From a virus, in IMG/VR virus record IMGVR_UViG_3300027969_000005, positions 1 to 59,387 of that record: a stretch of 59,387 nucleotides of DNA. The stretch is one strand, 5' to 3'. Under the pieces are notes generated by a model. That model ran no database searches. It was not told the DNA's origin and was given only the letters and a program-made list of their open reading frames with translations. Of this stretch, positions 1 through 7,810 are shown piece by piece. The position numbers were made by a program, and so were the translations under genes. The first letter of the stretch is position 1; each line of letters opens with the position of its first letter.

Positions 1-127
1 CGTCATCTTCGATGACAGGAAGATCAAAGAAATCCGTCACAGGTGTGCGCTCGCCAGTAGTGCCGTTTTCCCGCAAGATGATCTGCTCAAGCGGCTTGAC
101 CAGAATGAATGCCAACAGACCGATATC
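1..127. repeat. Terminal direct repeat, left copy
   Basis: These 127 bases are identical to the last 127 bases of the window (59,261-59,387). The repeat lies inside one virion gene whose reading frame continues across the join, so the molecule is best read as circular or circularly permuted. A length of exactly 127 also matches a common assembler k-mer, so this is probably an assembly overlap, not a biological terminal repeat. Confidence 0.95.
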
Positions 128-790
128 TGGCGTGTCAAACGTCACGGACAAAACCTCGCGAACACCTGTATCGCCGGGAAGCAAAGTCAAAAACGGGTAG
201 TTGCTATTTGGCATTGCCACGTTGCCATTGTTTCCCGTCGCAAGTTGACCCGTGATAGACGCCGACCCGCAAGTCTGTGGAGGGCTTGTTCTGAAGAGGC
301 CGTCTTGATTGGTGTAGGTGAACCGAAAGGTCGGGCTTCCGGTGCCGAGTAGGCCTGCCATTTGAACGGCTATGACTTGCACACCTTTCCCGTCAACGTA
401 TCGCGGCAGGCCCAAGCCTTGATATAGAAACTGCTCGTCCGTCGTGCCTGTGTCGATAAACGGATAGTAATATAGAAAATCCATCAGGATCATGGGGCCA
501 GCACTAAATGCCGCCGCCGAAGGAGAGATCGCAATGGTTTTGAGGTAGGTTTTATATCCTAACTGACCAACAGGCTGATTGTGCGGAATGCCGCCATTGG
601 CGGCTTGGCTAAGTTGCTCGCCATAGAGAGGTGATGACGCATAGTAGAACGGCAGCGGGTTGCCGGGGCTTGATGTCACATCAAACCAGCAGCTATTGGC
701 AGTCGAGTTAAAACTCTTACGGAAGCCGCCGATAAAGGTCTGCCCGCGCTCTTCAGCGTCCACCAAATCTTTGTAGGACCTGATCGCCAC
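1..790 (-). CDS. Virion structural protein (5' part; gene continues across the seam)
   Basis: The gene starts with GTG at 790, one base after the TAA of the 56-aa gene upstream (791-793). It reads without a stop to position 1 and continues in frame from 59,260 down to its stop at 59,175, giving about 291 residues. It begins VAIRSYKDLVDAEERG and ends NFIGTIQTVWG. It lies among virion genes and resembles the neighbouring 373-aa protein in organisation (short N-terminal helix, a GNP-containing segment, C-terminal PVIEDDAYLSML versus [11 protein letters not shown]). The exact role is unknown; a minor head or neck component is likely. No ATG exists near the operon junction, so GTG is the best start. 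Confidence 0.75.
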   Translation of the reverse strand, partial: MAIRSYKDLVDAEERGQTFIGGFRKSFNSTANSCWFDVTSSPGNPLPFYYASSPLYGEQLSQAANGGIPHNQPVGQLGYKTYLKTIAISPSAAAFSAGPMILMDFLYYYPFIDTGTTDEQFLYQGLGLPRYVDGKGVQVIAVQMAGLLGTGSPTFRFTYTNQDGLFRTSPPQTCGSASITGQLATGNNGNVAMPNSNYPFLTLLPGDTGVREVLSVTFDTPDIGLLAFILVKPLEQIILRENGTTGERTPVTDFFDLPVIEDD

Positions 791-961
791 TTACTTGACC
801 TCTGACGTGCCGCGCAAGATCGCTGACAGGTTTGCGAGAACCGCAGCCGCCGTGTGGGCGCAAGGCTTGTAGACGATGCCATCGACCAGAAACACGGGTC
901 CATTGCATTGGACGCAAGAATACAGAGGCTCTTCGCCCTTGGCTAGGTTTGGCTGGCTCAT
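791..961 (-). CDS. Small CxxC protein, 56 aa
   Basis: A short ORF starts at ATG 961 and stops with TAA at 791. It sits between the 143-aa gene (stop at 964) and the GTG of the next virion gene. The protein contains C16-x2-C19 and C34-x-H36, a possible zinc knuckle, followed by an amphipathic helix. Coding is supported by tight packing, same-strand continuity and the spaced Cys/His pattern. Function unknown. Confidence 0.65.
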   Translation of the reverse strand: MSQPNLAKGEEPLYSCVQCNGPVFLVDGIVYKPCAHTAAAVLANLSAILRGTSEVK

Positions 962-963
962 GC

Positions 964-1395
964 TTAGGTCTCCGTCACGGTGAGCGCCGAAGCGTTAAAC
1001 TGTGGCTGGATACCCGATGCCACGGCCAGCGAACTGTTCAACGGACCCGAATAAAGCACGTTACCCACACCCGTCGCCGCCGTGCCGATGGCAACATAGG
1101 TCAAGGTCGCGCCTGTAGCACCGCACTGGGGGAACTGCACCAGACCCGCATTGACCGCCGTGTTCGTTGCAACCGTCCAGCCTGCCGAAGTCCGCAAGAC
1201 CGCGACGCGAGCGTAGTTGGTGTATCCGGTCTCGTTGGTCTGCTGACTGTTGCCCGTGCCGGGATCAGCCGTGTGAAGGCTGATATACAGGTTGGTGTAC
1301 GGCGCTGACGCAGCGTTATCCGCAATGCCTGCCCAAGCGGTGGCATTGAAAAGCAGCTTTAGCAAACTGTTACAGGTGGCGACTGACTTTGCCAT
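964..1395 (-). CDS. Tail-fibre-type virion protein, 143 aa
   Basis: The start at 1395 has a good ribosome site (AAGGAG, 5 bases upstream). The sequence contains NLYISLHTADPG near residue 36, then a TGYTNYARVAV segment and an alternating beta-rich C-terminus. This arrangement is familiar from small phage proteins usually annotated as tail fibre or minor virion proteins. It lies in the structural gene run, with no signal peptide and no catalytic motif. The family resemblance is from memory; the precise place in the particle is not shown. Confidence 0.6.
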   Translation of the reverse strand: MAKSVATCNSLLKLLFNATAWAGIADNAASAPYTNLYISLHTADPGTGNSQQTNETGYTNYARVAVLRTSAGWTVATNTAVNAGLVQFPQCGATGATLTYVAIGTAATGVGNVLYSGPLNSSLAVASGIQPQFNASALTVTET

Positions 1396-1427
1396 GATGG
1401 CTCCTTATGCCGAAAATATAAGCCATC

Positions 1428-1766
1428 TTACACGCCCGTAAGCGTTTGGAACAGTCCATAGGTTAGGGCCGCCCTAGCAGCCCACGCGGAGGCGTAGGAG
1501 GCATATCCCGGATTGTTGGACAGGTTGGCATACCGCATCGTTCCCGCCGCTGTGGAGTACTTCTGAAGCAACCACACGCCGCTGGAAGTGGCCTTGCCAA
1601 GGTAGAGCGGATCGGTGCCGTCCAGATCGTTTAGGGGGTATGGGTCTAGGGGCGCAGTTCCACCGCCGCCGCCTCCGCCGCCCGTCGTAGGCAGGGGATT
1701 GAGCGGGGTAATGGGGTTGCCATACTGGTCCTCAAGTAGCGTGCGAAAATCGACGACGCCAGACAT
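1428..1766 (-). CDS. Virion-cluster protein with poly-Gly linker, 112 aa
   Basis: Not recognised. The N-terminal 25 residues end in a run of eight glycines (about residues 29-36), followed by a Pro/Asp-rich segment and an Ala/Tyr-rich C-terminal half containing YLGKATSSGVWLLQKY. The glycine linker suggests two units joined flexibly. It lies 4 bases from the coiled-coil gene upstream (ATG 1766, upstream stop 1770), so it is probably cotranscribed with the head and neck genes. Confidence 0.6.
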   Translation of the reverse strand: MSGVVDFRTLLEDQYGNPITPLNPLPTTGGGGGGGGTAPLDPYPLNDLDGTDPLYLGKATSSGVWLLQKYSTAAGTMRYANLSNNPGYASYASAWAARAALTYGLFQTLTGV

Positions 1767-1769
1767 GAC

Positions 1770-2336
1770 TTAGAGGCTTTCGATGAACTGCTTATGGCGA
1801 TCCACGATATCTTGCTTTTCTGCGGCCAGATCAGCAGCAGCCTTGGCCAGCGTGTCGGCTTGGGCGCTCACCGCTTCTGCCGCAGTAGCGGCCTCAGCGA
1901 TCTTCTCATCGGCCTCTGCGTGGGCTGCCTTGGCATCATCAAGTGCCGCAGCCAAAGATGCCTTCAGCTTCTTGGCCTCCGCATTGACCTTCTTAGCCTC
2001 ATCTCGAAGTGCAGAAGCCTCAAAGACAGCCTTGTCTTTTGTTGCCGCCGCCGAGGCCAAGGCATCACTAACAATGCCTTCGGCCTCCAGCTTGGCGGCG
2101 GCCAATACAGATTCTGCCTCAGCCCGATCGGCAATAGCCTGATCGCGCAGGGTCGCAATCTCTCTGGCCGGGCCAACAAGCTCGACAATCTTAAGGTTCT
2201 CGGCAATTGCCGCTTGGACCTCAACAAGCTTCTCTGCCAGCTTTACGGCCTGTCCCGATGGGTCGGACATTAGGGCCAAAAAGTTAGCCAGATCGCCTTG
2301 GCCTGCGCCTGATCCGTCAATGCTTGTGGAGATCAT
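1770..2336 (-). CDS. Ala-rich coiled-coil virion-cluster protein, 188 aa
   Basis: From about residue 30 to the C-terminus the protein is almost entirely Ala, Glu, Lys and Asp with heptad-like spacing, which predicts one long alpha-helical coiled coil. The first 25 residues are Gly/Ser-rich and acidic. Its start overlaps the stop of the 111-aa gene by one base (TAATG-type junction at 2336). A fibrous spacer, trimeric rod or secondary scaffold would fit, but there is no specific family signal. Confidence 0.65.
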   Translation of the reverse strand: MISTSIDGSGAGQGDLANFLALMSDPSGQAVKLAEKLVEVQAAIAENLKIVELVGPAREIATLRDQAIADRAEAESVLAAAKLEAEGIVSDALASAAATKDKAVFEASALRDEAKKVNAEAKKLKASLAAALDDAKAAHAEADEKIAEAATAAEAVSAQADTLAKAAADLAAEKQDIVDRHKQFIESL

Positions 2337-2671
2337 TAGTAGCCCCCGCCAGTCTGCAGCACCGTAAGAACAACAGACCCGGAGCCAGAAGCTTGGGTCA
2401 TGCGAACAGCCGTCACCGGGTAAGCAATGTTGCTGTCCTTGGTGGTCGTCTGGGCCGTAAGGCTAGGATGGTTGGTCCAGTTTCCCGTCGCGGGGGTCCA
2501 GCCAGCATCTTGGATCTTGTCGAAGGTGTACTGAACCGTATAGTTGACCGTCCCGGTTACTTGGCAGTTCAAGGACACCTGAAAATTCATGGCGAAATAG
2601 TCGAGCGCGACGATGTTGGTCGTCTTCGCAACGGTGCTCGCATCTGTCGTAGTTCGCGTAATTGGCAGCAT
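2336..2671 (-). CDS. Small beta-rich virion protein, 111 aa
   Basis: Alternating Thr/Val strands (for example FQVSLNCQVTGTVNYTVQY at residues 29-47) and a Thr/Ser-rich composition suggest a compact beta-sandwich of the decoration or tail type. It has no signal peptide and no catalytic motif. It is translationally coupled to the coiled-coil gene downstream. I do not recognise a family; assignment to the virion rests on position and composition. Confidence 0.6.
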   Translation of the reverse strand: MLPITRTTTDASTVAKTTNIVALDYFAMNFQVSLNCQVTGTVNYTVQYTFDKIQDAGWTPATGNWTNHPSLTAQTTTKDSNIAYPVTAVRMTQASGSGSVVLTVLQTGGGY

Positions 2672-2709
2672 TGCCGATACCCCTTTGGTTTAAACCAACC
2701 ATAGCACCA

Positions 2710-2979
2710 TTAGCATTTTACGTCCCAACGCTTAAGTGCCAAATTTATACGGCTGTTGGGGTCATGCGCCGTCTTGGAAGATGTCAGCTTTTCCTTCATC
2801 CCGCACATTCGACTTCTAAAGTTCTCCCTGCGCTGGGCGCCCTCAGGGCTGTGAGACGCCTCAGAGGCCGTCACAGGCTTTTTGATGTCGTGCCCTTCAG
2901 CACGCAAGGAAGCCCGCCCACGGTCGTTCAGGCCGCCCTGCGATGACTTTCCTTCGTTACGGGTCCATGCACCAGACAT
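2710..2979 (-). CDS. Small basic phage protein, DUF6321-like, 89 aa
   Basis: The sequence begins MSGAWTRNEGKSSQGGLND and contains RRENFRSRMCGMKEKLT and a C-terminal ALKRWDVKC. This order (W-x-R-x-EG, GGLN-x-RGRAS, SFxxRMxGM, LxKW-C) matches small basic proteins common in phage structural clusters that I associate with DUF6321. The role is unknown; DNA or capsid interaction is possible given the charge. A terminator hairpin lies upstream at 2991-3019. Confidence 0.6.
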   Translation of the reverse strand: MSGAWTRNEGKSSQGGLNDRGRASLRAEGHDIKKPVTASEASHSPEGAQRRENFRSRMCGMKEKLTSSKTAHDPNSRINLALKRWDVKC

Positions 2980-2990
2980 GATCGGTCCTT

Positions 2991-3019
2991 ATAGTAAAAC
3001 GGGGGCGCAAGGCCCCCGC
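2991..3019 (-). terminator. Rho-independent terminator (minus strand)
   Basis: On the minus strand, CGGGGGC (3018-3012) pairs with GCCCCCG (3006-3000) around a 5-base loop, followed by TTTTACT. It sits between the 95-aa gene (stop 3042) and the 89-aa gene (start 2979). It should end or attenuate transcripts carrying the capsid genes. Confidence 0.75.
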
Positions 3020-3041
3020 TTCCCGGCCAAGTAAGCCGTAT

Positions 3042-3329
3042 TTAGTTGTAGTCCACTTGGACCTTGTGGCCCTTCGGAGTGGTGCCCTTCGCCGCAGAGG
3101 TGAAGGGATTCTGATCCGAAGATGCGCGACCGCCGCTCTTGCGGGCCTTGCGGCCTGCGTGAGGGGCGTCAGCAGCGCCATGGACCTTGCCCATAGCCTT
3201 GCCACCACGCTTGCGCTCCATGGCCTCGCCGGTCACCTTGTTGGTGCCAGTGTAGCTCATGGGCTTGGTGTTCATATCTTCAGCGGCGCTGTTGACGCCG
3301 CCCGTAGCGCGAGATTTACGTCCCTTCAT
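3042..3329 (-). CDS. Basic Gly-Gly motif protein, 95 aa
   Basis: A small Lys/Arg-rich protein with two copies of a basic Gly-Gly motif, RKRGGKAMGKV and ARKSGGRAS, separated by HAGRKARKSGG. The same peptide pattern recurs in the 520-aa protein at 8469-10031 (RGGKVMDKV with NAGRMARKSGG), so the two are related over this segment. Likely a virion or DNA-associated protein; no enzyme motif is visible. It precedes the terminator at 2991-3019. Confidence 0.65.
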   Translation of the reverse strand: MKGRKSRATGGVNSAAEDMNTKPMSYTGTNKVTGEAMERKRGGKAMGKVHGAADAPHAGRKARKSGGRASSDQNPFTSAAKGTTPKGHKVQVDYN

Positions 3330-3340
3330 TGGGATGCTCC

Positions 3341-4576
3341 TTAGGCTTGAGTGACGCCAAACAGGCCCACAGTGGACCCGACGTTGTAGACTGCAGGGGA
3401 CTGCTTGAGAACAATACGGTTAGCACCGCTAGAGGCAGCAGTTTGAAGCGCATATGTGCCCCGAACATCGCCGGTCGTGGTGGTTGCAACCGTAGTGACC
3501 GCAGCCGTGTAACCGGTAGCTGCCGTAACCAAGACGGGGTTCAGCGAGGCTGAATAGTCAAGGATCACATCGCCCCAATTGTCCGACCGGATTGGCAGGC
3601 CAATGATGTTGGTCGTGCCGACGCTGAAGGTGATCGTGTCAGACACGGTAGGCGTGACTGAAGCGATGTACTTAAATGCCTTCTTGCCATTGACAGCCGT
3701 GCTCTGAGCAGAGGCAGTCGTCAGGGCGATAACTTCAGTCATTGGGTAGCCGTAGATGTCATACCCAGCAACAGTGAAATTGATGTTTGCGGTCGGAGTA
3801 CCAGATGTTGGTGTAATGCTAACGGCGCGACCAAGGATGGCCATTGGGTTCCAAAGCTGGACAGTGCCCGCCTGACCAAATGGAACGCGATGAGCCAGCA
3901 GGGCGTTGATCGTGCTGGAGCCCAAGGCCGCCGTAATGGTGATTGGAGAGCCGCTGGTGCCAGCCGCCACAGGTGCGCCGCTGACGGTGTAGGTGCCGGT
4001 GAAGCCGGTGCCTGCACCCGCTGCAGCCGTGGATGGGCCATAGCCAGTGATGATCGTACCGGCGGCGATGCCGGTGCCGGAAATCACCATGCCAACAGTC
4101 AATTGGCCAACCGAAGATGACGTCGTGACCGTGAGGATATTGCCTGCAACGCTGCTGACGCCACTTGAGATGTAGCCAGACACCGAAGTGTAGGCATCAA
4201 TCCCAACAAGGCCAGTGACCGTCGCGCCAGTGTCGGCACGAGCGATCGACTGAGCAACAGCCACGCCCGTGGTCGATGAGCTAGACGAAACTAGTGTCAT
4301 CGCCGTACCGGCTGTAGTTGCGGCAGCAGCCGCGATGGCTGCGGCTGCTAAGGTATAGGGCACCGCGTTCAAAGACGTGATGGCCTGCGTCCCTAGGAAG
4401 CCACAGGTCGCGGCACCAAAGTCCTGCCCCGGCGTGTAGGTGTATGGTAGGCGCGGATCAAGAAGAGCCGCACCCCCAAAAAACAGCGACGGACCAAGCT
4501 CCGGATTATATTCGGAAGCTGGGTACGGGCTTTGCCCGTAAGAAACTACGGGACCAGAAAAAGCCGAAATGGACAT
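3341..4576 (-). CDS. Virion protein with inserted Ig-like/beta domain, 411 aa
   Basis: A Thr/Ser/Ala/Gly-rich protein directly downstream of the major capsid protein. Residues about 150-225 form a module (LTVTTSSSVGQLTVGMVIS, SGTGIAAGTIITGYG, TGTYTVS) that is also present in the proteins at 52589-54889 and 58050-59171. The flanking parts (NPMAILGRAVSI, YDIYGYPMTEVIAL, LPIRSDNWGDVIL) look like a conserved beta-rich virion body. A capsid fibre or decoration protein is the most likely role, inferred from position. Confidence 0.7.
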   Translation of the reverse strand: MSISAFSGPVVSYGQSPYPASEYNPELGPSLFFGGAALLDPRLPYTYTPGQDFGAATCGFLGTQAITSLNAVPYTLAAAAIAAAAATTAGTAMTLVSSSSSTTGVAVAQSIARADTGATVTGLVGIDAYTSVSGYISSGVSSVAGNILTVTTSSSVGQLTVGMVISGTGIAAGTIITGYGPSTAAAGAGTGFTGTYTVSGAPVAAGTSGSPITITAALGSSTINALLAHRVPFGQAGTVQLWNPMAILGRAVSITPTSGTPTANINFTVAGYDIYGYPMTEVIALTTASAQSTAVNGKKAFKYIASVTPTVSDTITFSVGTTNIIGLPIRSDNWGDVILDYSASLNPVLVTAATGYTAAVTTVATTTTGDVRGTYALQTAASSGANRIVLKQSPAVYNVGSTVGLFGVTQA

Positions 4577-4588
4577 GGTGCCCTCTCC

Positions 4589-5503
4589 TTACGAGGTTGG
4601 GAACGATCCGTAGATCGAACGCCAGTTATAGTAACCGAAGGAGTAGCGTTCGTAACCTTTCACCAATAGGTTGTCAGTCACGAAGTCAACTTGCATGTCG
4701 GTTTCGAAGCTAATGCGCTCCATGTAGGACAGACCATCGATGTTGGTCAGCAAGAACCAAGCGAACGACGAGGTCAAGAAGTCGTTGACCATGTAACCTT
4801 CTGGAAGGCCACCGGCTGCAGACATGATCGCGTTGACGTCGTTATCGGCAGTGCCGGGACGCAGTTCGGTCTTGGTCAGGCGGATTGCAACAGGCTCCAA
4901 CTGAGGCGGAATGATCAGCTTGCGGCCACGGCCAAAAACCTTAAGACCGGCTTGGTCCTTGAAGTTTGTCCGGATCGCGATCATTGCGTTCAGCAGGGTG
5001 GATTCGTTCAAGTCCACATCAGTGGTGGGCTTGTTAGCCACGGTGCCGCCGTCGATTGGGTGAGCTGTCGAGCACAGTGCAACGCCGTCACCGCCAACAG
5101 AGGCGTTGTAGGTTGTGGCGGTGTTCAAGACGTTCGCGCCGTAGATTTCCTTGGTCTGGCCGAAAGATTCGATCAGGCCGAGGTTCGACGGATGGAATTG
5201 CGTCTTGTACAGGTTGTCATCGATGGCCTTGCGAGTGATCGCATAGCCAAGGGCGATTTCCGAGTGCTCTTGGTTGTAGACAAAACGCTCACCGGCACTG
5301 TTGTCAAAGGAGGTCTGGCCACCTTCGGTCTTCAACTGAGCCAGACCGAGGTAGCGCATTTCAGCGGTACGCTCGAGAGCAAGCTTAGAATCGTGCTTCG
5401 TGAAGATCTTGTCGTACTGAGATGGGATCATCTCATACTTGCCTTCAATCCCCCGGAGACCGGGGAGCAGAAGGTCTTTAATTGCTGAAAGATTGACAGC
5501 CAT
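4589..5503 (-). CDS. Major capsid protein, Mu gpT-like
   Basis: A 304-residue protein that should form the HK97-fold head shell. The family signs are a central STAHPIDGGTVANKP segment (about residues 147-161), an ERFVYNQEHSEIALGYAITR region early on, and a C-terminal LLVKGYERYSFGYYNWRSIYG. Together these match Mu-like gpT major head subunits found in many podovirus-like phages. It sits between the decoration-type gene (5517-6107) and the 411-aa virion gene. Length is normal for the family and no protease is fused. Confidence 0.88.
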   Translation of the reverse strand: MAVNLSAIKDLLLPGLRGIEGKYEMIPSQYDKIFTKHDSKLALERTAEMRYLGLAQLKTEGGQTSFDNSAGERFVYNQEHSEIALGYAITRKAIDDNLYKTQFHPSNLGLIESFGQTKEIYGANVLNTATTYNASVGGDGVALCSTAHPIDGGTVANKPTTDVDLNESTLLNAMIAIRTNFKDQAGLKVFGRGRKLIIPPQLEPVAIRLTKTELRPGTADNDVNAIMSAAGGLPEGYMVNDFLTSSFAWFLLTNIDGLSYMERISFETDMQVDFVTDNLLVKGYERYSFGYYNWRSIYGSFPTS

Positions 5504-5516
5504 TGTCCTCTATCCC

Positions 5517-6107
5517 TTACGCGATGCCGGTCGGGCCAGCACCGTTGGTGCGGGTCGAGGCGTTGTTGAAGCCGACAATGACTTGGTTGTAGGCGGCGGT
5601 GATGTCTGTGCCGTTCTGGCCGGGAGGGCTAGAAACAAGGCCGACGACGCGGAATGGCAACGTGACCGTAGTCGCTGGGCTTTCGACAAACATGCCGGAA
5701 ATGCCAGTGGCGGTGTTGCCGGTGCCGACGTTCAACTGGATATACTCACCAATGTTGGCAAAGCCGATATTGGTAGCGCCAGCCTGAACGACGAATTGCG
5801 CGTTTGGATCATCGATCACATAGGCCTCAACGTCGCCAGTGGCATCCGAACCGGGCCAGTAGTTTGACCAGACGGTGCGCTTTTGCGAGGTAGAGGTGTA
5901 CTTGCAGCCGACAAAGATGCCTTCGACGCGGACGGTCGAGGCGGTCGCCTGAGCGATGTAGCCGGTGGTCAGCGGGATAACCGCGTCACCGCTGAAGATT
6001 GCTGTGCTGTTGCCGGAGGCAATGTAACGGACGTTCTGTTCAAAGGTGGGAACTGAGCCCGTACCCTTGACTTGTCGAAAACCGAAAGGCGAATTTGTAT
6101 TCGGCAT
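5517..6107 (-). CDS. Head decoration-type protein, 196 aa
   Basis: The start chosen is ATG 6107, which has AGGAG at 6120-6116; an in-frame ATG at 6137 lacks a site. The protein begins MPNTNSPFGFRQVKGTGSVP and continues with a YIASGNSTAIFSGDAVI segment. This opening is typical of small proteins encoded immediately upstream of gpT-like capsid genes. The body is beta-rich. A capsid-surface or stabilising role is inferred from family and position. Confidence 0.75.
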   Translation of the reverse strand: MPNTNSPFGFRQVKGTGSVPTFEQNVRYIASGNSTAIFSGDAVIPLTTGYIAQATASTVRVEGIFVGCKYTSTSQKRTVWSNYWPGSDATGDVEAYVIDDPNAQFVVQAGATNIGFANIGEYIQLNVGTGNTATGISGMFVESPATTVTLPFRVVGLVSSPPGQNGTDITAAYNQVIVGFNNASTRTNGAGPTGIA

Positions 6108-6235
6108 GACGGGTTCTCCTCTTGGGAAAGCCATCATCGCGCCACCGAGGGCGATTCAGAGCCGGGGATATGCAAAATCTCCACACCGGGGGAGAATGAC
6201 CTTAGAAATAAGCCGCTTTCTGAAAAAGCGCAAAC

Positions 6236-6262
6236 AAAAAAAGGGCGACCCGAAAGCCGCCC
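6236..6262 (-). terminator. Strong rho-independent terminator (minus strand)
   Basis: On the minus strand GGGCGGC (6262-6256) pairs with GTCGCCC (6249-6243) around a 6-base loop, followed by seven T residues (6242-6236). It follows the 210-aa gene (stop at 6270). The stretch 6108-6235 before the decoration gene must hold a promoter if capsid genes are to be expressed independently; I see no clear consensus there. Confidence 0.85.
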
Positions 6263-6269
6263 CTTAATC

Positions 6270-6902
6270 TTAGTCCTTAGGGATTGGAATTGCCTCGTAA
6301 GATTTGCTGACCTTGGCGAGGGAATTGCCCTTATTGTCTCGGCCAAAGTGCCCATCCGGAGCCGCATTAAGCTGCGCCTCTTTGTGGCGAACCTGATTGC
6401 GAGCGCGAAGCTTTTCGATCTCACGGGCCTCTTCAGTAAGCTCCATGGGACGTTCCATCAGGACCATGCCCTTGCGCTCGATCGTAGAGAACCGACCGCC
6501 GTCAGGCATGTAGGACGGGTGACGATCTGCGGGGACCGGCTCCCAGCCCTTGCGGGCCAAAGCCACCTGATAGGCCGGGTCCTCTTGGCCAAGGATGGTC
6601 TTGCGCTTCCACTCATACGACCAGCCAGCCGGGACGTCAGACTGGTTGATGTGGAAATCATCCGTACCCTCATCCATGTTGCCGCCGTTGTGATTGCGGA
6701 TTTCCGCAGCCCGGCGAGCAGCGCGGGTGCGGGGATCTTCTTCACGGGGCGCGGCGCGAAGGTCTTGGCGAAGCGACTGGCGCTCGACATACTCTTCGGG
6801 CTCCTGCTCCGTGACCATGGCTTCCTGCTCGATCTCTTGAGCAGCATCTTTCAAGGGGTTGTTCATGCGTGCGCGGGTGCGCTTTGGGGGCGACTGTTCC
6901 AT
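6270..6902 (-). CDS. Conserved phage protein (GWSYEWKR motif), 210 aa
   Basis: A hydrophilic, charged protein. Residues about 85-135 contain DDFHINQSDVPAGWSYEWKR and KGWEPVPADRHPSYMPDGG, a pairing seen in a family of small head-cluster proteins of tailed phages. The N-terminal third is acidic and helical, and the C-terminus ends SYEAIPIPKD. It is coupled to the scaffold gene (6902 shared junction). The role is unknown; an assembly factor or internal head protein would fit. Confidence 0.65.
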   Translation of the reverse strand: MEQSPPKRTRARMNNPLKDAAQEIEQEAMVTEQEPEEYVERQSLRQDLRAAPREEDPRTRAARRAAEIRNHNGGNMDEGTDDFHINQSDVPAGWSYEWKRKTILGQEDPAYQVALARKGWEPVPADRHPSYMPDGGRFSTIERKGMVLMERPMELTEEAREIEKLRARNQVRHKEAQLNAAPDGHFGRDNKGNSLAKVSKSYEAIPIPKD

Positions 6903-7801
6903 TAGTGGAGCTTCCCTTCCTTCTGGAGAGCCAATTTGTTGCGGGCATATTCCTGATCGGTCATGCCCATCATTTTTGCCATTTCGCGTTCATCAGAATT
7001 GAGACGAACGACATTGGGTCGGCTGCCCGTGCCCGTGCCGCTGCGCGAGACTGGCGCAGCAGGCGGTGCGGTTCGACGCTGAGTAACCTGAGCTGCAGAT
7101 GACGTAGGGTCATTGTCGAGGTTCACCTGTGTGGATGGCTTAATCCGCAGGGTGTTTTCAATCTCGGCAAAATACTCATCCGAATCGACCGGGATATCGT
7201 CGGCCACGGCCAGATTGTGCGCGGCCAGCATCTTTTGGAACAGGCGCTGGTCGGTGGCATATTCTGGGTGAGCACGCACCCAAGCCGCAGATCGAGGCGA
7301 AAGCTGCGCGGCCATAGCCTCGACAGGATCGGCCACATAGGGCTGCGGCGCGGCCTGCTTGGGCTGGGCTTCAAGCGACTGCTTGCCCTGCTCAAGCTGC
7401 AAGAGCTTCGCAGCATTGGTGGACATTTCCGACTGAAGGTCAGCGGCCCGATCGTAATCGCCAAGGCTCATGGCCTCGCGATAATTGGCCTTCAGGATTT
7501 CGTTATTCTGCGTGACCGTCGCGATCGCGTTGGTCACCAGATGGTAACTGTTTTCCTGAACCTCAGTTTGGGCAGTGAAGGCGGCCTGATTGGCCTCGTT
7601 CGCCCGGCGCTCAGCCTGAAGGCGGGCATCACGCTCACGCTCATACCGCTCCTTCATTTCCCTCAGGGCATCCTGAGGCTCAATGACCGGGCCAGATGGG
7701 GCGGCGTCCTCGACCTTTACGACCTCAACATCGCCCTCAGTCCCCTTAGGGGCCTCATCAATTTCAATATCGACATCAATTTGATCGTCTTTGACAGACA
7801 T
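6902..7801 (-). CDS. Capsid scaffolding protein (probable)
   Basis: A 299-residue, mostly helical, highly charged protein. The N-terminal 45 residues are very acidic. Residues 45-155 form a Gln/Glu/Ala-rich coiled coil, the middle is Ala/Pro-rich, and the C-terminus is a short basic helix (NKLALQKEGKLH). This layout, with length and position between portal and major capsid genes, is that of scaffolding proteins, whose basic C-terminal helix usually contacts the coat. No protease domain is visible. Assigned by organisation rather than by detailed similarity. Confidence 0.7.
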   Translation of the reverse strand: MSVKDDQIDVDIEIDEAPKGTEGDVEVVKVEDAAPSGPVIEPQDALREMKERYERERDARLQAERRANEANQAAFTAQTEVQENSYHLVTNAIATVTQNNEILKANYREAMSLGDYDRAADLQSEMSTNAAKLLQLEQGKQSLEAQPKQAAPQPYVADPVEAMAAQLSPRSAAWVRAHPEYATDQRLFQKMLAAHNLAVADDIPVDSDEYFAEIENTLRIKPSTQVNLDNDPTSSAAQVTQRRTAPPAAPVSRSGTGTGSRPNVVRLNSDEREMAKMMGMTDQEYARNKLALQKEGKLH

Positions 7802-7810
7802 CTTCTGCTC

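Noticed and set aside
676-903. 75-aa minus ORF
   Set aside because: Overlaps both the GTG-start virion gene and the 56-aa CxxC gene in another frame and shows no recognisable pattern.
4691-5488. 265-aa plus-strand ORF opposite the major capsid gene
   Set aside because: Antisense shadow of a well-supported capsid gene, with low-complexity Val/Gly content and no start signal.
6072-6905. 277-aa plus ORF
   Set aside because: Antisense to the decoration and 210-aa genes and across a strong minus terminator; no coding support.
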